Part shown: positions 1-8,592 of the stretch, piece after piece
How positions within the stretch are numbered: position 1 is the stretch's first letter
How the letters are laid out: each line of letters starts with the position of its first letter
The notes under the pieces: generated by a model
Told to the model about the DNA's origin: nothing
Seen by the model: only the letters and a program-made list of their open reading frames with translations
The model's database searches: none
Made by a program: the position numbers and the translations under genes
NCBI RefSeq assembly: GCF_001899645.1
Contig: NZ_MKVV01000053.1
Span: 16,849-80,848 of the forward strand
DNA: 64,000 bases
From: Pseudonocardia sp. 73-21
GTDB taxonomy: Bacteria; Actinomycetota; Actinomycetes; Mycobacteriales; Pseudonocardiaceae
Reading direction: 5' to 3'

Positions 1-114
1 CTCGTCCTCTCGCCCCGGACGGTGGAGAACCACGTGCAGCACATCCTGCGCAAGGTCGGCCTGCCCAACCGGGCGGCACTCGTCCGGTACGCCATCGAGG
101 AGGGGCTGGCGTGA
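1..114 (+). CDS. LuxR-type response regulator, C-terminal fragment
   Basis: Only the last 37 residues lie in the window. They contain the second half of a LuxR/NarL helix-turn-helix, with the recognition-helix signature SPRTVENHV followed by ILRKVGLPNRAAL. This is the DNA-binding end of a two-component response regulator or a stand-alone LuxR regulator; the receiver part, if any, lies upstream. Its TGA overlaps the GTG of the next ORF, so the following lipoprotein pair may be co-translated with it. Confidence 0.8.
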   Translation, partial: LVLSPRTVENHVQHILRKVGLPNRAALVRYAIEEGLA

Positions 115-572
115 TCGACCTTCGCGAAACGCCCACGGATCCGGGGGTGGGCTGCGACGATGGAGGTATGGCCAGTCTTCCCGACGGTGGTGGCGGAACC
201 AGCCTCGACGACAAGATCATGGGCGCGCAGTGGCGGCTGTGGATGGCGAAGATCGAGGAGAACGGGTCGGTGCAGGCGGCGGGTGGGTACGTCGTGGATC
301 CGGAGCGAGCGGAGGAGTGCATCCGGGAGATGGAGCGGATCGCCAACGACGTGCGCGCATCGCTGTATCAGGCGGACCGCTTTTCCTTCGTCGCTCCGGG
401 GTATGACCCGGTGAGCCAGAACGTCGCCCGGCAGGGAGCAGTGATGGGTCAGCGAGCGGAGACCTTCGTCGCGAGCTGGGCCCATCAGATCGAGGCCACC
501 CGCGACGCCCTCGTCGCTCAATTGGCGGCCTATCGCGAGGTGGAGCGGGCGAACGCGGCCCGGCACGCATGA
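111..572 (+). CDS. Small helical protein paired with a DUF3558 lipoprotein (WXG100-like)
   Basis: A 153-aa predicted cytosolic or secreted helical protein. The region from about residue 38 onward is amphipathic helix containing a W-x-x-W segment, similar in size and layout to the small WXG100/ESX-like proteins that often precede DUF3558 lipoproteins in Pseudonocardiaceae. The GTG at 111 overlaps the upstream stop (GTGA). An in-frame ATG at 168 is preceded by GGAGGT but with no spacing, so the shorter 134-aa form is also possible. It overlaps the next gene by 4 bp (ATGA). Function unknown; the pairing is the main clue. Confidence 0.65.
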   Translation: MIDLRETPTDPGVGCDDGGMASLPDGGGGTSLDDKIMGAQWRLWMAKIEENGSVQAAGGYVVDPERAEECIREMERIANDVRASLYQADRFSFVAPGYDPVSQNVARQGAVMGQRAETFVASWAHQIEATRDALVAQLAAYREVERANAARHA

Positions 573-1171
573 CCAGTCGGATCCGCCCCTACGTCGTCGT
601 CGCGACGGTGCTGATGCTGGCGGCCTGTGCGGCGCCGGTGCGAGGCACTCCGGCGTCGGTGCCCGCGCTGTCGCCCCCCGGGGTTCCTGTGAGCGGTGAC
701 AAGCCGCCGCCGCGCTACACGCCGGCGGTCCGTTCGCCGCTCGACGCGCGCGGAATCCCACCTTGTGACCTGCTGACCGAGCGTCAGTTGATCGAGCTGA
801 ACCTACTACCTGCAACTGCGAAGCCTGGTGGAACCGAGGGGGCCGCGCAGACCTGCACCTGGACGTCGTCAGTGGACCCGGCCAATCCAGGCGGACTCCA
901 GGTGAGGACGGAGTCGCCCATCCCAGTACTGGATGGCCTCTTCATCGTCCGCGACAGTCTGGCTGTCTTCGAACCCACCGAGGTGTCCGGCCATCCCGCA
1001 TACCGTGCGGACGGAACCACGCTGACCGGCTGCAGGATCTACACCGCTATCGCTGACTATCAGGGCGTCGCGACCGGAACCAATCCCGCCGGCCGCAAGC
1101 TCGCCGACCCCTGCGCCGGCGCGCGCCGGATGGCCGAGATGATCCTCTCGAACCTGCCGCCCCTGCGCTGA
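569..1171 (+). CDS. DUF3558-type secreted lipoprotein
   Basis: A 200-aa protein with a lipoprotein signal: a short basic N-terminus, a hydrophobic core and a lipobox LAACA with the lipidated Cys near residue 20. The mature part has the conserved pattern of actinobacterial DUF3558 lipoproteins: a PPCDLLTERQL start to the folded domain, a central QTCTW and a late GCRIY followed by DPC, giving paired cysteines. Role unknown; it should sit on the outer face of the membrane. It is coupled to the helical protein upstream (4-bp overlap). Confidence 0.8.
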   Translation: MTSRIRPYVVVATVLMLAACAAPVRGTPASVPALSPPGVPVSGDKPPPRYTPAVRSPLDARGIPPCDLLTERQLIELNLLPATAKPGGTEGAAQTCTWTSSVDPANPGGLQVRTESPIPVLDGLFIVRDSLAVFEPTEVSGHPAYRADGTTLTGCRIYTAIADYQGVATGTNPAGRKLADPCAGARRMAEMILSNLPPLR

Positions 1172-1381
1172 TCCGCTCGCAACTCCACACCGGCCCGCTG
1201 ATGGCGCGCGGACCGCGGTCTCCTCGGCCGTCCATCTCCGCCTCCTCCTGGGCGCAACGCGTGGCATCACATCAGGTGCGTCGGCCGCGCCGACGACGGT
1301 CACATGTGCCCGCCTCGTGCGGGGCCCCCATCCCATCCGCTGGTCACGGCACCGTGGTCGTCGTCGCGCCGAGCCCCAGGA

Positions 1382-1447
1382 CGCTGATCAAGGCGGAATG
1401 GTGGTCTGTGGAGATCCACTGGCGACCGCTACGCCTTGATCACCGCG
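1382..1447. repeat. Palindromic intergenic repeat, copy 1
   Basis: Perfect 10-bp inverted arms TGATCAAGGC (1385-1394) and GCCTTGATCA (1433-1442) enclose 38 nt. The same unit with the same arm spacing recurs at 1488. It lies between convergent genes, so a bidirectional terminator or REP-like element is possible. Confidence 0.7.
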
Positions 1448-1487
1448 TGCGGGGGAGGCTCGGCCGGCCACGCACGGCGGTCCATCA

Positions 1488-1554
1488 CGTTGATCAAGGC
1501 CATGTTGTCGTTCGCGGAGATCCATCGGCGACCTTCTCGCCTTGGTCACCGCGG
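1488..1554. repeat. Palindromic intergenic repeat, copy 2
   Basis: Second copy: arms TGATCAAGGC (1491-1500) and GCCTTGGTCA (1539-1548) with one mismatch, and again a 38-nt interior. The interior shares the segment GCGGAGATCCA-TCGGCGACC-type sequence with copy 1 (GTGGAGATCCA-CTGGCGACC), so the units are homologous rather than chance palindromes. Confidence 0.7.
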
Positions 1555-1561
1555 GGACGGG

Positions 1562-2482
1562 TCAGCCGAGTGTGCTCAGGCGTTCCAGGATCGCCGCCAG
1601 CACCGCTTCGGTGTCGGCGTCGAGGGCCACCGCCACCGCCGGGCCGGGGCCGCCGGGCACCGTGGCCCCACGGGCCGGGCCCAGGTCGCAGGCCACCTGG
1701 AGCGGGTGGGGGGTGGTGCGCAGCGTGCCGGGCAGGACGGCCTCCAGCACCGCCACGGCGTCGTGCACCGCCACCGCGTCCACGCCGTAGCGCGCGCGGT
1801 ACGCCGTGCGGTAGTGGGTGATCACCGTCCCGAGCTCGGCGCAGCGGGGCCCGGCGGCGGCCAGCGCGTGGAGCCAGGCGGGGCCGACGGGGCACTGGTG
1901 GGTGAGGTCCAGCGGCACCATCGTCACCGGCACGTCGGCCTGCGTGAGCACCCGGTGCGCCGCCTCCGGGTCGCAGTGGGCGTTGAACTCGGCCGCGCCG
2001 GTGACGTTGCCGCCGCTCAGCGAGCCGCCCATCCACACGATGCGCCCGATCCGCGGGGCGAGCTCGGGGTGGGTGGCGAGCAGGAGCGCGATGTTCGTGA
2101 GCGGGCCGATCGTCGCGATCGTCACCGGCTCGGACGCCTCCCGCAGCACCTCCACCTGCGTGCCGAGCGCTCCCCGGGGATCCGGTGCGGGCCCGGGCGG
2201 CAGGCCCGCCGCTCGGCCGCCGAGGCCGTCGTCGCCGTGCCACTCCTCGGCCCGCTCCGCCTGGACGTGCACGAGCGGGCGGGCGGCGCCCGGCGCCACC
2301 GGTATCTCGGGACGCCCGGCCAGCGTCAGGATGCGACCGGCGTTGGCCGTCGTGCCGGGCAGCGGCACGTTGCCGAACACGGTGGTGACGGCCAGCAGGT
2401 CCACCTCGGGTGACGCGCAGGCCAGCATGAGGGCCATGGCGTCGTCGACGCCCGGGTCGGTGTCGATGATCAGCGGGATCAC
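1562..2482 (-). CDS. Inosine-uridine preferring nucleoside hydrolase
   Basis: A 306-aa enzyme of the IUNH family, which cleaves ribonucleosides to base and ribose in the cytosol. The N-terminus carries the Ca2+-binding Asp cluster DTDPGVDD at residues 8-15, the family fingerprint. Further family elements are TTVFGNV near residue 33, an IGPLTNIAL segment and a late HDAVAVL segment. It starts with GTG at 2482, overlapping the stop of the upstream ribokinase (GTGA). Together they would release ribose from nucleosides and phosphorylate it. Substrate preference cannot be told from sequence. Confidence 0.92.
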   Translation of the reverse strand: MIPLIIDTDPGVDDAMALMLACASPEVDLLAVTTVFGNVPLPGTTANAGRILTLAGRPEIPVAPGAARPLVHVQAERAEEWHGDDGLGGRAAGLPPGPAPDPRGALGTQVEVLREASEPVTIATIGPLTNIALLLATHPELAPRIGRIVWMGGSLSGGNVTGAAEFNAHCDPEAAHRVLTQADVPVTMVPLDLTHQCPVGPAWLHALAAAGPRCAELGTVITHYRTAYRARYGVDAVAVHDAVAVLEAVLPGTLRTTPHPLQVACDLGPARGATVPGGPGPAVAVALDADTEAVLAAILERLSTLG

Positions 2483-3312
2483 CGGACGGCCTCCAGCTCG
2501 GCGGCGGTGGGCAGCGACGGCTGTGCGCCCGCGCGGGAGACGGCGAGCGCCCCGGCCGCGCAGGCGTAGCGCAGCGCCTCGGCGTCGGAGCGGCCCGAGA
2601 GCAGGGCGACGGTGAGCGCCGCGGTGAAGCAGTCGCCCGCCCCCGTGCCGTCGACGACGGTGGTGGGCGGCGGGGTGGCGGTGGCCACCACGACGCCGGC
2701 CCGGCGGATCTCCGCCCCGTCGCCGCCGTGGGTGATCACCACGGCCCCGGCGGTGTCGAGGCCGTCGAGCTCGGCGTACTCGGCGGAGTTGACCACCACG
2801 ACGTCCACCCGACGCAGCACCTCCGGCGCGACGGGCCGGGCGGGCGCCGCGTTGAGGACGACCAGCCCGGTGGCGGCGGCGACGGCGGCGGCCACCGCCT
2901 CGTCGGGCACCTCCAGCACGGAGAGCACGGCGTCGGCGTCACGGACGTGAGCCGGCTCCACCACGGGATCGGCGTTGGCCCCGGCGGCCACGACGATGGT
3001 GGTCTCGCCCTCGTCGTCGACGGTGATCAGCGCGTGGCCGGTCGGGAGATCGGGCACGCGTCGGACGGCGGTGAGGTCCACGCCGCCGTCGGCGAGCAGC
3101 GCGAGGGCCTCGTCCGCGGCGGGATCGCGTCCCACCGCCCCCACCAGCGCGACGTCGGCGCCGAGGCGCCGGGCGGCCAGCGCCTGGTTGGCGCCCTTGC
3201 CGCCCGGATGGCGCGCCAGAGCGGAGGCGGCGAGGGTCTCGCCGGGCCCGGGCAGCCGGTGCACGCGGGCGACGACGTCCAGGTTGACGCTCCCGACCAC
3301 GACGACCTTCAC
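2479..3312 (-). CDS. rbsK: Ribokinase (PfkB family)
   Basis: Cytosolic kinase converting D-ribose to ribose 5-phosphate. Sequence shows the PfkB N-terminal signature (VVGSVNLDVV), the HPGGKGANQA sugar-binding motif and the C-terminal DGTGAGDCF motif carrying the catalytic Asp and anion hole. The GTG at 3312 was chosen because it directly precedes the conserved N-terminus; the open frame continues upstream but the extra residues are Pro/Arg-rich and unlike the family. 277 aa, normal length. It is translationally coupled to the nucleoside hydrolase downstream, defining a salvage operon. Confidence 0.93.
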   Translation of the reverse strand: MKVVVVGSVNLDVVARVHRLPGPGETLAASALARHPGGKGANQALAARRLGADVALVGAVGRDPAADEALALLADGGVDLTAVRRVPDLPTGHALITVDDEGETTIVVAAGANADPVVEPAHVRDADAVLSVLEVPDEAVAAAVAAATGLVVLNAAPARPVAPEVLRRVDVVVVNSAEYAELDGLDTAGAVVITHGGDGAEIRRAGVVVATATPPPTTVVDGTGAGDCFTAALTVALLSGRSDAEALRYACAAGALAVSRAGAQPSLPTAAELEAVR

Positions 3313-3331
3313 CCGGGCACGATAGCCGGGC

Positions 3332-3544
3332 CTACTCCGAGCGGGTCGGCTCGTCGTCCTCGTCGGGGCCGTCCATATCGCGGCCGGCCCGCTCGGCGGC
3401 GCCGCCGGAACCACCGCTGTCGGTATCGGCCTCCGGCACGGCGGACGGGGAGCGGTAGGACCGCGCGTCCTCGACCGTCGCGTCGGTGGGGTGCTCGACG
3501 CGGCGGGAGACGTTGCGGTCGAGGTGTTCGGGTTCGGTGCTCAC
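3332..3544 (-). CDS. Small acidic hypothetical protein
   Basis: A 70-aa ORF starting with GTG, ending 19 bp upstream of the ribokinase start. It is hydrophilic, rich in Asp, Glu, Ser, Gly and Arg, and lacks hydrophobic stretches, so it is likely disordered. Codon third positions are strongly GC. It may be the first gene of the ribokinase operon. No family recognised. Confidence 0.45.
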   Translation of the reverse strand: MSTEPEHLDRNVSRRVEHPTDATVEDARSYRSPSAVPEADTDSGGSGGAAERAGRDMDGPDEDDEPTRSE

Positions 3545-3595
3545 CGACCTGCATACCCGGCGGGCGGTCCCGGGCAAACGAATAGGGTTCACGCC

Positions 3596-4354
3596 ATGAC
3601 CAGCATGTGGGGGTCGCCGCTGCGCGACCGGTGGGGGCGGGCCGGTCGTCGGGACCCCGAGCAGGCCCGCTTCCTCACCCTCGCCTCGCTGCGCTGGGTG
3701 ATCCGCCACCGCGCGTGGACGCCCTGGTACCTCGTCCGCTACGCGCGGCTGCTGCGGTTCCGGATGGCCAACCCGCACGTGGTGCTGCGCGGCATGGTGT
3801 TCCTCGGCAGGCGCGTGGAGCTGCACGCCCGGCCGGGCTTCGGGCGCCTGGAGATCGGACGCTGGGTGCACATCGGCGACGGCAACTCCCTGCGCTGCCA
3901 CGAGGGGTCGCTGCGCATCGGCGACAAGGTGGTGTTCGGCAAGGACAACACCGTCAACTGCTACCTCGACGTCGAGATCGGCGCCGCCAGCATCGTCGCC
4001 GACTGGGTGTACGTCACCGACTTCGACCACCGCACCGAGGACGTCACCGTCCCGATCAAGGACCAGGGCATCGTCAAGACGCCGGTGCGGATCGGGCCGG
4101 ACGTGTGGATCGGCACGAAGGTCTCGGTGCTGCGGGGGACCAGGGTCGGGCGCGGGTCGGTGCTGGGCGCCCACGCGGTGGTGCGCGGCGACATCCCCGA
4201 GTTCTCCATCGCCGTCGGGGCGCCCGCGCGCGTCGTGCGCAACCGGCTCGCCGACTACGAGGCCGCCGCCGAGCAGCGGGCCGCGATCAGCGACATCGCC
4301 CGCAAGACGGCCAAGGCCGTGCAGCTGCGCCTGGAGCGTTCTGAATCGATGTGA
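3596..4354 (+). CDS. Left-handed beta-helix (hexapeptide) acyltransferase
   Basis: A 252-aa protein of the hexapeptide-repeat transferase superfamily, usually O- or N-acetylating a sugar or lipid-linked glycan. After a basic helical N-terminus, imperfect hexapeptides begin near residue 75 (LEIGRWVHIGDG, LRIGDKVVFG, VEIGAASIVA, VRIGPDVWIGTKVSVL) and end with VGAPARVVR. The likely catalytic His lies in the VTDFDH segment near residue 145, as in related acetyltransferases. A basic amphipathic C-terminal helix follows. Next to a glycan GT4 gene on the other strand, so surface polysaccharide modification is plausible but inferred. Confidence 0.85.
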   Translation: MTSMWGSPLRDRWGRAGRRDPEQARFLTLASLRWVIRHRAWTPWYLVRYARLLRFRMANPHVVLRGMVFLGRRVELHARPGFGRLEIGRWVHIGDGNSLRCHEGSLRIGDKVVFGKDNTVNCYLDVEIGAASIVADWVYVTDFDHRTEDVTVPIKDQGIVKTPVRIGPDVWIGTKVSVLRGTRVGRGSVLGAHAVVRGDIPEFSIAVGAPARVVRNRLADYEAAAEQRAAISDIARKTAKAVQLRLERSESM

Positions 4355-4428
4355 CCTGGGCCAAACTTGGTAACACAGATCCTCTACGAGGCGTAGTACT
4401 AGGAGGAACCCAACAGGAAGGCACCACC

Positions 4429-4587
4429 GTGAACGACACCACCGTCCGCCGCCTCAACGCCCTCGACGAGCAGTACACCGCCGCCGTCAACGAGGCCATC
4501 GCCGAGGACCGCGACGACCTCATCCAGCAGCTCGTCGCCGAGTACCCCGACGCCGCCGCGGAGATCATGAACAGCGAAGCGGCCTGA
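4429..4587 (+). CDS. Small acidic helical protein
   Basis: A 52-aa, highly acidic, probably helical protein. The GTG at 4429 is preferred because an AGGAAGG ribosome-binding site sits about 8 nt upstream; the longer open frame back to 4351 would start inside the preceding gene. Upstream sequence (4355-4400) holds a plausible promoter stretch unusually AT-rich for this genome. Ends 1 bp before the stop of the convergent glycosyltransferase. Function unknown. Confidence 0.65.
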   Translation: MNDTTVRRLNALDEQYTAAVNEAIAEDRDDLIQQLVAEYPDAAAEIMNSEAA

Positions 4588-4588
4588 G

Positions 4589-5845
4589 CTAGGCCCGTCC
4601 GAACACGTTGCCCGTCGGGATCTTCGGGCGACCCAGCTCCTGCGGCCCGCCCGTCCGGGCCGAGGCGTACACCTGCGCCGTCCCCGCGGCGATGTGTGCC
4701 CAGTCGAAGTCGACGCCCAGCCGGGCCCGGGCCGTCCGGGCCCGCCGGGCGGCTCCCCGAGGGTCCGTGAGCACCCGCCCGACCGCCGTGGCCAGCGCCG
4801 CGACGTCGCCGGGCGGGAACGTCACGCCCGTCTCCCCGTCCACCACCACCTCGCCGAGCCCGCCCGCCGTCGACGCCACGAGCGGCGCACCGGCCGCGGC
4901 CGCCTCCAGTGCGACGATGCCGAACGGCTCGTAGCGGCTCGGGAGCACCACCGCGTCGGCTGCGGCGAGCAGCGCGGCGAGCTCGTCGTCGGGCAGGTGG
5001 CCCAGGAACGCGACGCTGCGTCGCACCCGGTGGGTGCGCGCGGTCTCGACGAGCATGTCGGCCGCCGTGCCGGTGCCCGCCACCACGAGCCGTGCACCGG
5101 GGTGGGCCCGCCGGATCCGCGGCAGGGCCGCGACGAGGTCGTGCACGCCCTTCTCGTACTCCAGGCGGCCGAAGTACAGCAGCAGCGGCTCGCCCCGCGG
5201 CGCCTGCTTCTCCCGGGCCGCCGCGACCCGCTTCGGGCCGACCCGCCACTCCCGCGGCGCGATGCCGTTGTGCAGCACCAGGACCGACTCCGCGTCGAGG
5301 TCGAACAGCTCCGCGATCTCGTCCCGCATGGCCGACGAGCAGGCGATCACCACGTCGGCCCGGTTCGCCAGCCACCACTCCGCCGAGTGCACCTGCCGGC
5401 TCAGCGGCGACGACAGCCAGCCGTTGTAGCGCCCGGCCTCGGTGGCGTGGACGGTGGCGACGAGCGGCACCCCTAGGACGTCGGCCAGTGCGACGGCCGG
5501 GTGCGCGACGAGCCAGTCGTGGGCGTGCACCACGTCGGGACGCCACCCACCCAGGCGCACCAGCGCCGCGCGCAGCAGGGCGTGGCCCATGGCGAGGGTC
5601 CAGGCCACCATGTCGCGCTCGAACTCCAGGTGGGTGGGGTCCTCGGCGACCGAGATCACCCGCACGCCGTCGACCGTCTCGTCGAGCGTCGGATGGGTGT
5701 GCGCGTCGGTGCCCGCAGGCCGGCGGGACAGGACCACCACGTCGTGACCGGCGGCGGCGAGCTCGGTGGCCAGCGCGTGCACGTGCCGTCCCAGCCCGCC
5801 GACGACGACGGGCGGGTACTCCCAGCTCACCATCAGCACCCGCAT
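4589..5845 (-). CDS. GT4 alpha-glucosyltransferase, Rv3032-like
   Basis: A 418-aa family GT4 glycosyltransferase closely resembling mycobacterial Rv3032, which elongates alpha-1,4-glucan for 6-O-methylglucose lipopolysaccharide and capsular glucan. Features: N-terminal MRVLMVSWEYPP and GGLGRHV (donor loop), central LYFGRLEYEKG, and the C-terminal retaining-GT signature EPFGIVALEA (E-x7-E type). ATG 5845 is chosen because it gives the family's typical start; an in-frame ATG at 5857 is the alternative. The Rv3031-like (GH57) and Rv3030-like (methyltransferase) partners occur at 11.1-13.5 kb, separated here by other genes. Confidence 0.9.
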   Translation of the reverse strand: MRVLMVSWEYPPVVVGGLGRHVHALATELAAAGHDVVVLSRRPAGTDAHTHPTLDETVDGVRVISVAEDPTHLEFERDMVAWTLAMGHALLRAALVRLGGWRPDVVHAHDWLVAHPAVALADVLGVPLVATVHATEAGRYNGWLSSPLSRQVHSAEWWLANRADVVIACSSAMRDEIAELFDLDAESVLVLHNGIAPREWRVGPKRVAAAREKQAPRGEPLLLYFGRLEYEKGVHDLVAALPRIRRAHPGARLVVAGTGTAADMLVETARTHRVRRSVAFLGHLPDDELAALLAAADAVVLPSRYEPFGIVALEAAAAGAPLVASTAGGLGEVVVDGETGVTFPPGDVAALATAVGRVLTDPRGAARRARTARARLGVDFDWAHIAAGTAQVYASARTGGPQELGRPKIPTGNVFGRA

Positions 5846-5916
5846 CCGCGAGATCATCCCAAACGCGCCCGATCGGGTTACCCGCGGGTAGGCCAGGGAC
5901 GCGCCATGATGGGGCG

Positions 5917-6663
5917 GTGCGTGTGAACGTCGGCGGTGCGGTCCTGCTCGCCTTCCTGGCCACGGCGGCCTGCGCCCCGGCGGTGGTGGCGCCGGTGGCC
6001 GTCCCCGCCTCCGCGCCCGCCCCGGAGTGGACGGCGGCGGGCGCCCTGTTCGGCGGCACGCCCGACGCGCTGGCCGACCACTTCTGCAGCGGCTCCGTGC
6101 TCGACACGCCCACGGGCGACGAGGTGCTCACCGCCGGGCACTGCGTGGCCACCGGCGACGGCACGCCGGCCCGCACCGGCATGCAGTTCGTGCCCGGCTA
6201 CGCCGGAGGCCACGCGCCGCTGGGCGTGTGGACGGTGACCGCGGCCGCCGTCGACCCCGAGTGGCTGGCCCACGGCGACCCGTCCGTCGACGTCGCCGTG
6301 CTCATCGTGCACCGCGCGGACGGGGTGCCGATCGAGAGCCTGACCGGAGGCTTCCACCTCGTGGTGGACCCCGGCTCGGTCAACGCCGTGTCGGCCATCG
6401 GCTACCCCGACGGCAGCGACCAGCCGCTGGTCCGCTCCGGCACGACCAGCCGGTTCTCGCCGACGCAGCTCGAGCTCGACGCCCACGGCCTCTACGACGG
6501 CACGAGCGGCGGGCCGTGGGTGCGCAACGGTAACGAGGTCATCGGGGTCACCGGCGGGTACGAGCAGGGCGGCCTGACCCCGGAGGTCTCCTACGCGGCC
6601 TACCTCGACACCCGCACGACGGCGTTGGTGACCACCGCGGGCCAGGCGTCCCCCGGGGCCTGA
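5917..6663 (+). CDS. Secreted trypsin-like serine protease
   Basis: A 248-aa exported S1-type protease. A signal sequence occupies about residues 1-28 (VLLAFLATAACAP; the Cys is not in a canonical lipobox, so lipidation is uncertain). The catalytic triad is visible: His in LTAGHC, Asp in SVDVAVL, Ser in GTSGGPW. Small proteins of this group are common secreted actinobacterial proteases of unknown target. It starts at GTG 5917 (a second GTG at 5923 is in frame) and is divergent from the glycosyltransferase. Confidence 0.85.
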   Translation: MRVNVGGAVLLAFLATAACAPAVVAPVAVPASAPAPEWTAAGALFGGTPDALADHFCSGSVLDTPTGDEVLTAGHCVATGDGTPARTGMQFVPGYAGGHAPLGVWTVTAAAVDPEWLAHGDPSVDVAVLIVHRADGVPIESLTGGFHLVVDPGSVNAVSAIGYPDGSDQPLVRSGTTSRFSPTQLELDAHGLYDGTSGGPWVRNGNEVIGVTGGYEQGGLTPEVSYAAYLDTRTTALVTTAGQASPGA

Positions 6664-6681
6664 CCGCTCGCGGCGAGACCC

Positions 6682-6737
6682 CGACTCGCGGGCTCGGAAC
6701 CGTCGACTCGCGGGCTCGGAACCGCCGACTCGCGGGG
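6682..6737. repeat. 22-bp tandem repeat between convergent genes
   Basis: Two full copies and one partial copy (starting 6682, 6704 and 6726) of a unit beginning CGACTCGCGGGCTCGGAAC. It ends exactly at the stop codon of the convergent dioxygenase gene. It could act as a bidirectional terminator; that is inference. Confidence 0.75.
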
Positions 6738-7712
6738 TCAGGGTGTCGGCGGGGCCAGGATCGGGTTGCGGGCGCTCGCCACCACCGCGCCGGGCTCGGC
6801 GCCGGGGATGAACGTGCGCCAGTCGCCGCTCACCATCGTCGGCGCCGGGATCACCCGTACCCCGTCCGCGAAGTACGTGGTGGCGAGCACCATCCGCGGC
6901 GACGTGGTGCGGTTGGCGCCCGCGGTGTGGAAGCAGTTCGCGGAGTGGAAGCTCATCTCGCCGGCGGCGAACGGCCGGTCCTCGACCTGCACGCCGTCGC
7001 GCCGGAACGCGTCGGAGACGCCGCGGTCGTAGGAGGTGCCGTGCTTGTCGAACGCGACGTCGGCCACGAGCTTCCACGTCTCGGCCCCGCGGGCGAACGC
7101 GAGCGGTCCCATCTCCACGGGCGTGGCCTGCAGCGGGATCCAGGCCGTGAGCACCGAGGGCGAGTCCAGCGGGAAGTGGTGGGCGTCGTAGTGCCAGGGT
7201 GTGCGCCCGGCGCCGGGCTCCTTCGACAGCGCGTTGTCGTGGTAGAGCCGCACCCGCTCGGCGCCGAGCAGCGCGGCCGAGATCCCGCCGATCCGCGGCG
7301 AGAGCACGGCCGACCGCACCAGCGCGTCGTCGAGCCACATCATCTCGAGGCTCTGGAACCCGACCGACGGATCGACGACGTCGTCGAGCATCTCGCGCAA
7401 CCGGGCCCGCAGGCGCGCAAGGGCGCCGGGCGTCAGCACCCCGGGCAGCTTGACGAACGACTCGGCGCGGAAGGACGCGACCTGCGTGTCGGTGACCGGG
7501 TACGGGACGGCCAGCTCGGCCGCCACCTCGTCGTCGGACGGCAGCGGGCCGGGGTCGGCCTCCGCGACGTCCACGAGGGGGCCGACGGGCGCGGGGGAGT
7601 CGGCGAGCGACATGTACCAGTCCCACCACTGGTCGTTGCCGCGGTCCCACTCCACCGCGACGTCGGACGCGGTGCCGGCCGCGGTCGCGGAGGAGAGGTA
7701 CGGGTTGGTCAC
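6738..7712 (-). CDS. Phytanoyl-CoA dioxygenase-family Fe(II)/2-oxoglutarate oxygenase
   Basis: A 324-aa cytosolic oxygenase of the PhyH group. The iron-binding HxD is seen as WHYDAHHF around residue 175; the distal His and Arg follow in the FHTAGANRTTSPR segment. Start at GTG 7712, overlapping the stop of the upstream methyltransferase (GTGA), so the two are translationally coupled. The pair, with a third methyltransferase gene divergently oriented, suggests hydroxylation plus methylation of a small molecule. The substrate is unknown. Confidence 0.85.
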   Translation of the reverse strand: MTNPYLSSATAAGTASDVAVEWDRGNDQWWDWYMSLADSPAPVGPLVDVAEADPGPLPSDDEVAAELAVPYPVTDTQVASFRAESFVKLPGVLTPGALARLRARLREMLDDVVDPSVGFQSLEMMWLDDALVRSAVLSPRIGGISAALLGAERVRLYHDNALSKEPGAGRTPWHYDAHHFPLDSPSVLTAWIPLQATPVEMGPLAFARGAETWKLVADVAFDKHGTSYDRGVSDAFRRDGVQVEDRPFAAGEMSFHSANCFHTAGANRTTSPRMVLATTYFADGVRVIPAPTMVSGDWRTFIPGAEPGAVVASARNPILAPPTP

Positions 7713-8545
7713 GCGTTCTCCCACGTGAGCAGGTGCGCCTGGTGGCGGAACTCGTAGGAGCCGTCGGACGCCCGGCACCCGGCCAGGTACGACGCCAGGG
7801 GCTCGACGGTCTCCATCTGCTCCAGCGCCACGGTGTCGTCGAACGCGCAGCGCTGCAGGAACCCCTCGACGACGGCTCGGTCGGCGGAGCCGGTGCGGTA
7901 GTCGAGCACCTGCACCGCGACGTCGGCCCCGGCCTGGCGCAGCGCGTCGGCCACGCCCTCGGCGTCGGTGTACGGGACGACGTCGGGCGCGAACGCCGGC
8001 CGGTAGGCCTCGTAGAACGCGAGGTAGTGCGAGAGCGACGAGCCCTGCGCGACGACGCCGAACCCGCCCGGTCGCAGCGCCGCGACCATCCGCGCCACGC
8101 CGGCGGCGAGCTGGTCGGGCGGCAGGGCGTAGAGGGCGTGCGTGGCCCAGGCGACGTCGTAGGCAGCGCCTCCGTCCCCACCCACCCCGTCGAAGTCCTG
8201 CAGGAACACCTCGTGCTCCCCGGCCACGACGAACGGCGGCGCGAGCACGGCCCGGGCCTCGGCGATGCTGAACGCGGAGGGGTCGAGCAGGTCCACCATG
8301 ACGGCGGGGGAGGCGGGCAGGCCCGCGGCCAGGAGCGCCGCGGGGAACCTGCCGCTCCCGCAGGCCACGTCGAGCAGGCGCACCCGCCCGTCGCGCGCGT
8401 GCCCGCCCAGGTCGGCGGCCCAGTCGCGGGCGCCGGCGAGCTGCCGGTAGTCCTCCGTGGCGAGGGCGTAGAACGCCTGCATCTCGGCACGTCCCGCCTC
8501 GCTCCAGTGGTCGAGGCTGCGCTGGGCCGTGTCGGGTCGGGTCAT
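7709..8545 (-). CDS. SAM-dependent methyltransferase (class I)
   Basis: A 278-aa class I methyltransferase. The SAM-binding motif I is LLDVACGSGRFP near residue 60, with the acidic residue of motif II in VMVDLLDP and a motif IV-like AYDVAWATHALYAL. ATG 8545 was selected; GTG and TTG codons just upstream are in frame. It is coupled to the dioxygenase downstream and divergent from a second methyltransferase at 8593. Probable small-molecule substrate, not identifiable. Confidence 0.85.
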   Translation of the reverse strand: MTRPDTAQRSLDHWSEAGRAEMQAFYALATEDYRQLAGARDWAADLGGHARDGRVRLLDVACGSGRFPAALLAAGLPASPAVMVDLLDPSAFSIAEARAVLAPPFVVAGEHEVFLQDFDGVGGDGGAAYDVAWATHALYALPPDQLAAGVARMVAALRPGGFGVVAQGSSLSHYLAFYEAYRPAFAPDVVPYTDAEGVADALRQAGADVAVQVLDYRTGSADRAVVEGFLQRCAFDDTVALEQMETVEPLASYLAGCRASDGSYEFRHQAHLLTWENA

Positions 8546-8592
8546 CACCCGAGCCAACCACAGCTCCCGATTCGCCGCGCCGCGAACGGAGC

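Larger units (their letters stand above)
1172..1561. other. Intergenic region with two palindromic repeat units
   Basis: About 390 bp between the plus-strand lipoprotein and the convergent nucleoside hydrolase. No convincing coding frame. The only structure seen is the pair of related palindromic units annotated separately. Confidence 0.6.

Noticed and set aside
1436-2413. Plus-strand frame opposite the nucleoside hydrolase
   Set aside because: His/Arg/Gly-rich shadow typical of the antisense of high-GC genes; the minus strand has clear family motifs.
4287-6182. Long minus-strand frame overlapping the glycosyltransferase and protease genes
   Set aside because: The translation is Arg/Gly/Ala-rich with no domain; it shadows two clear genes.
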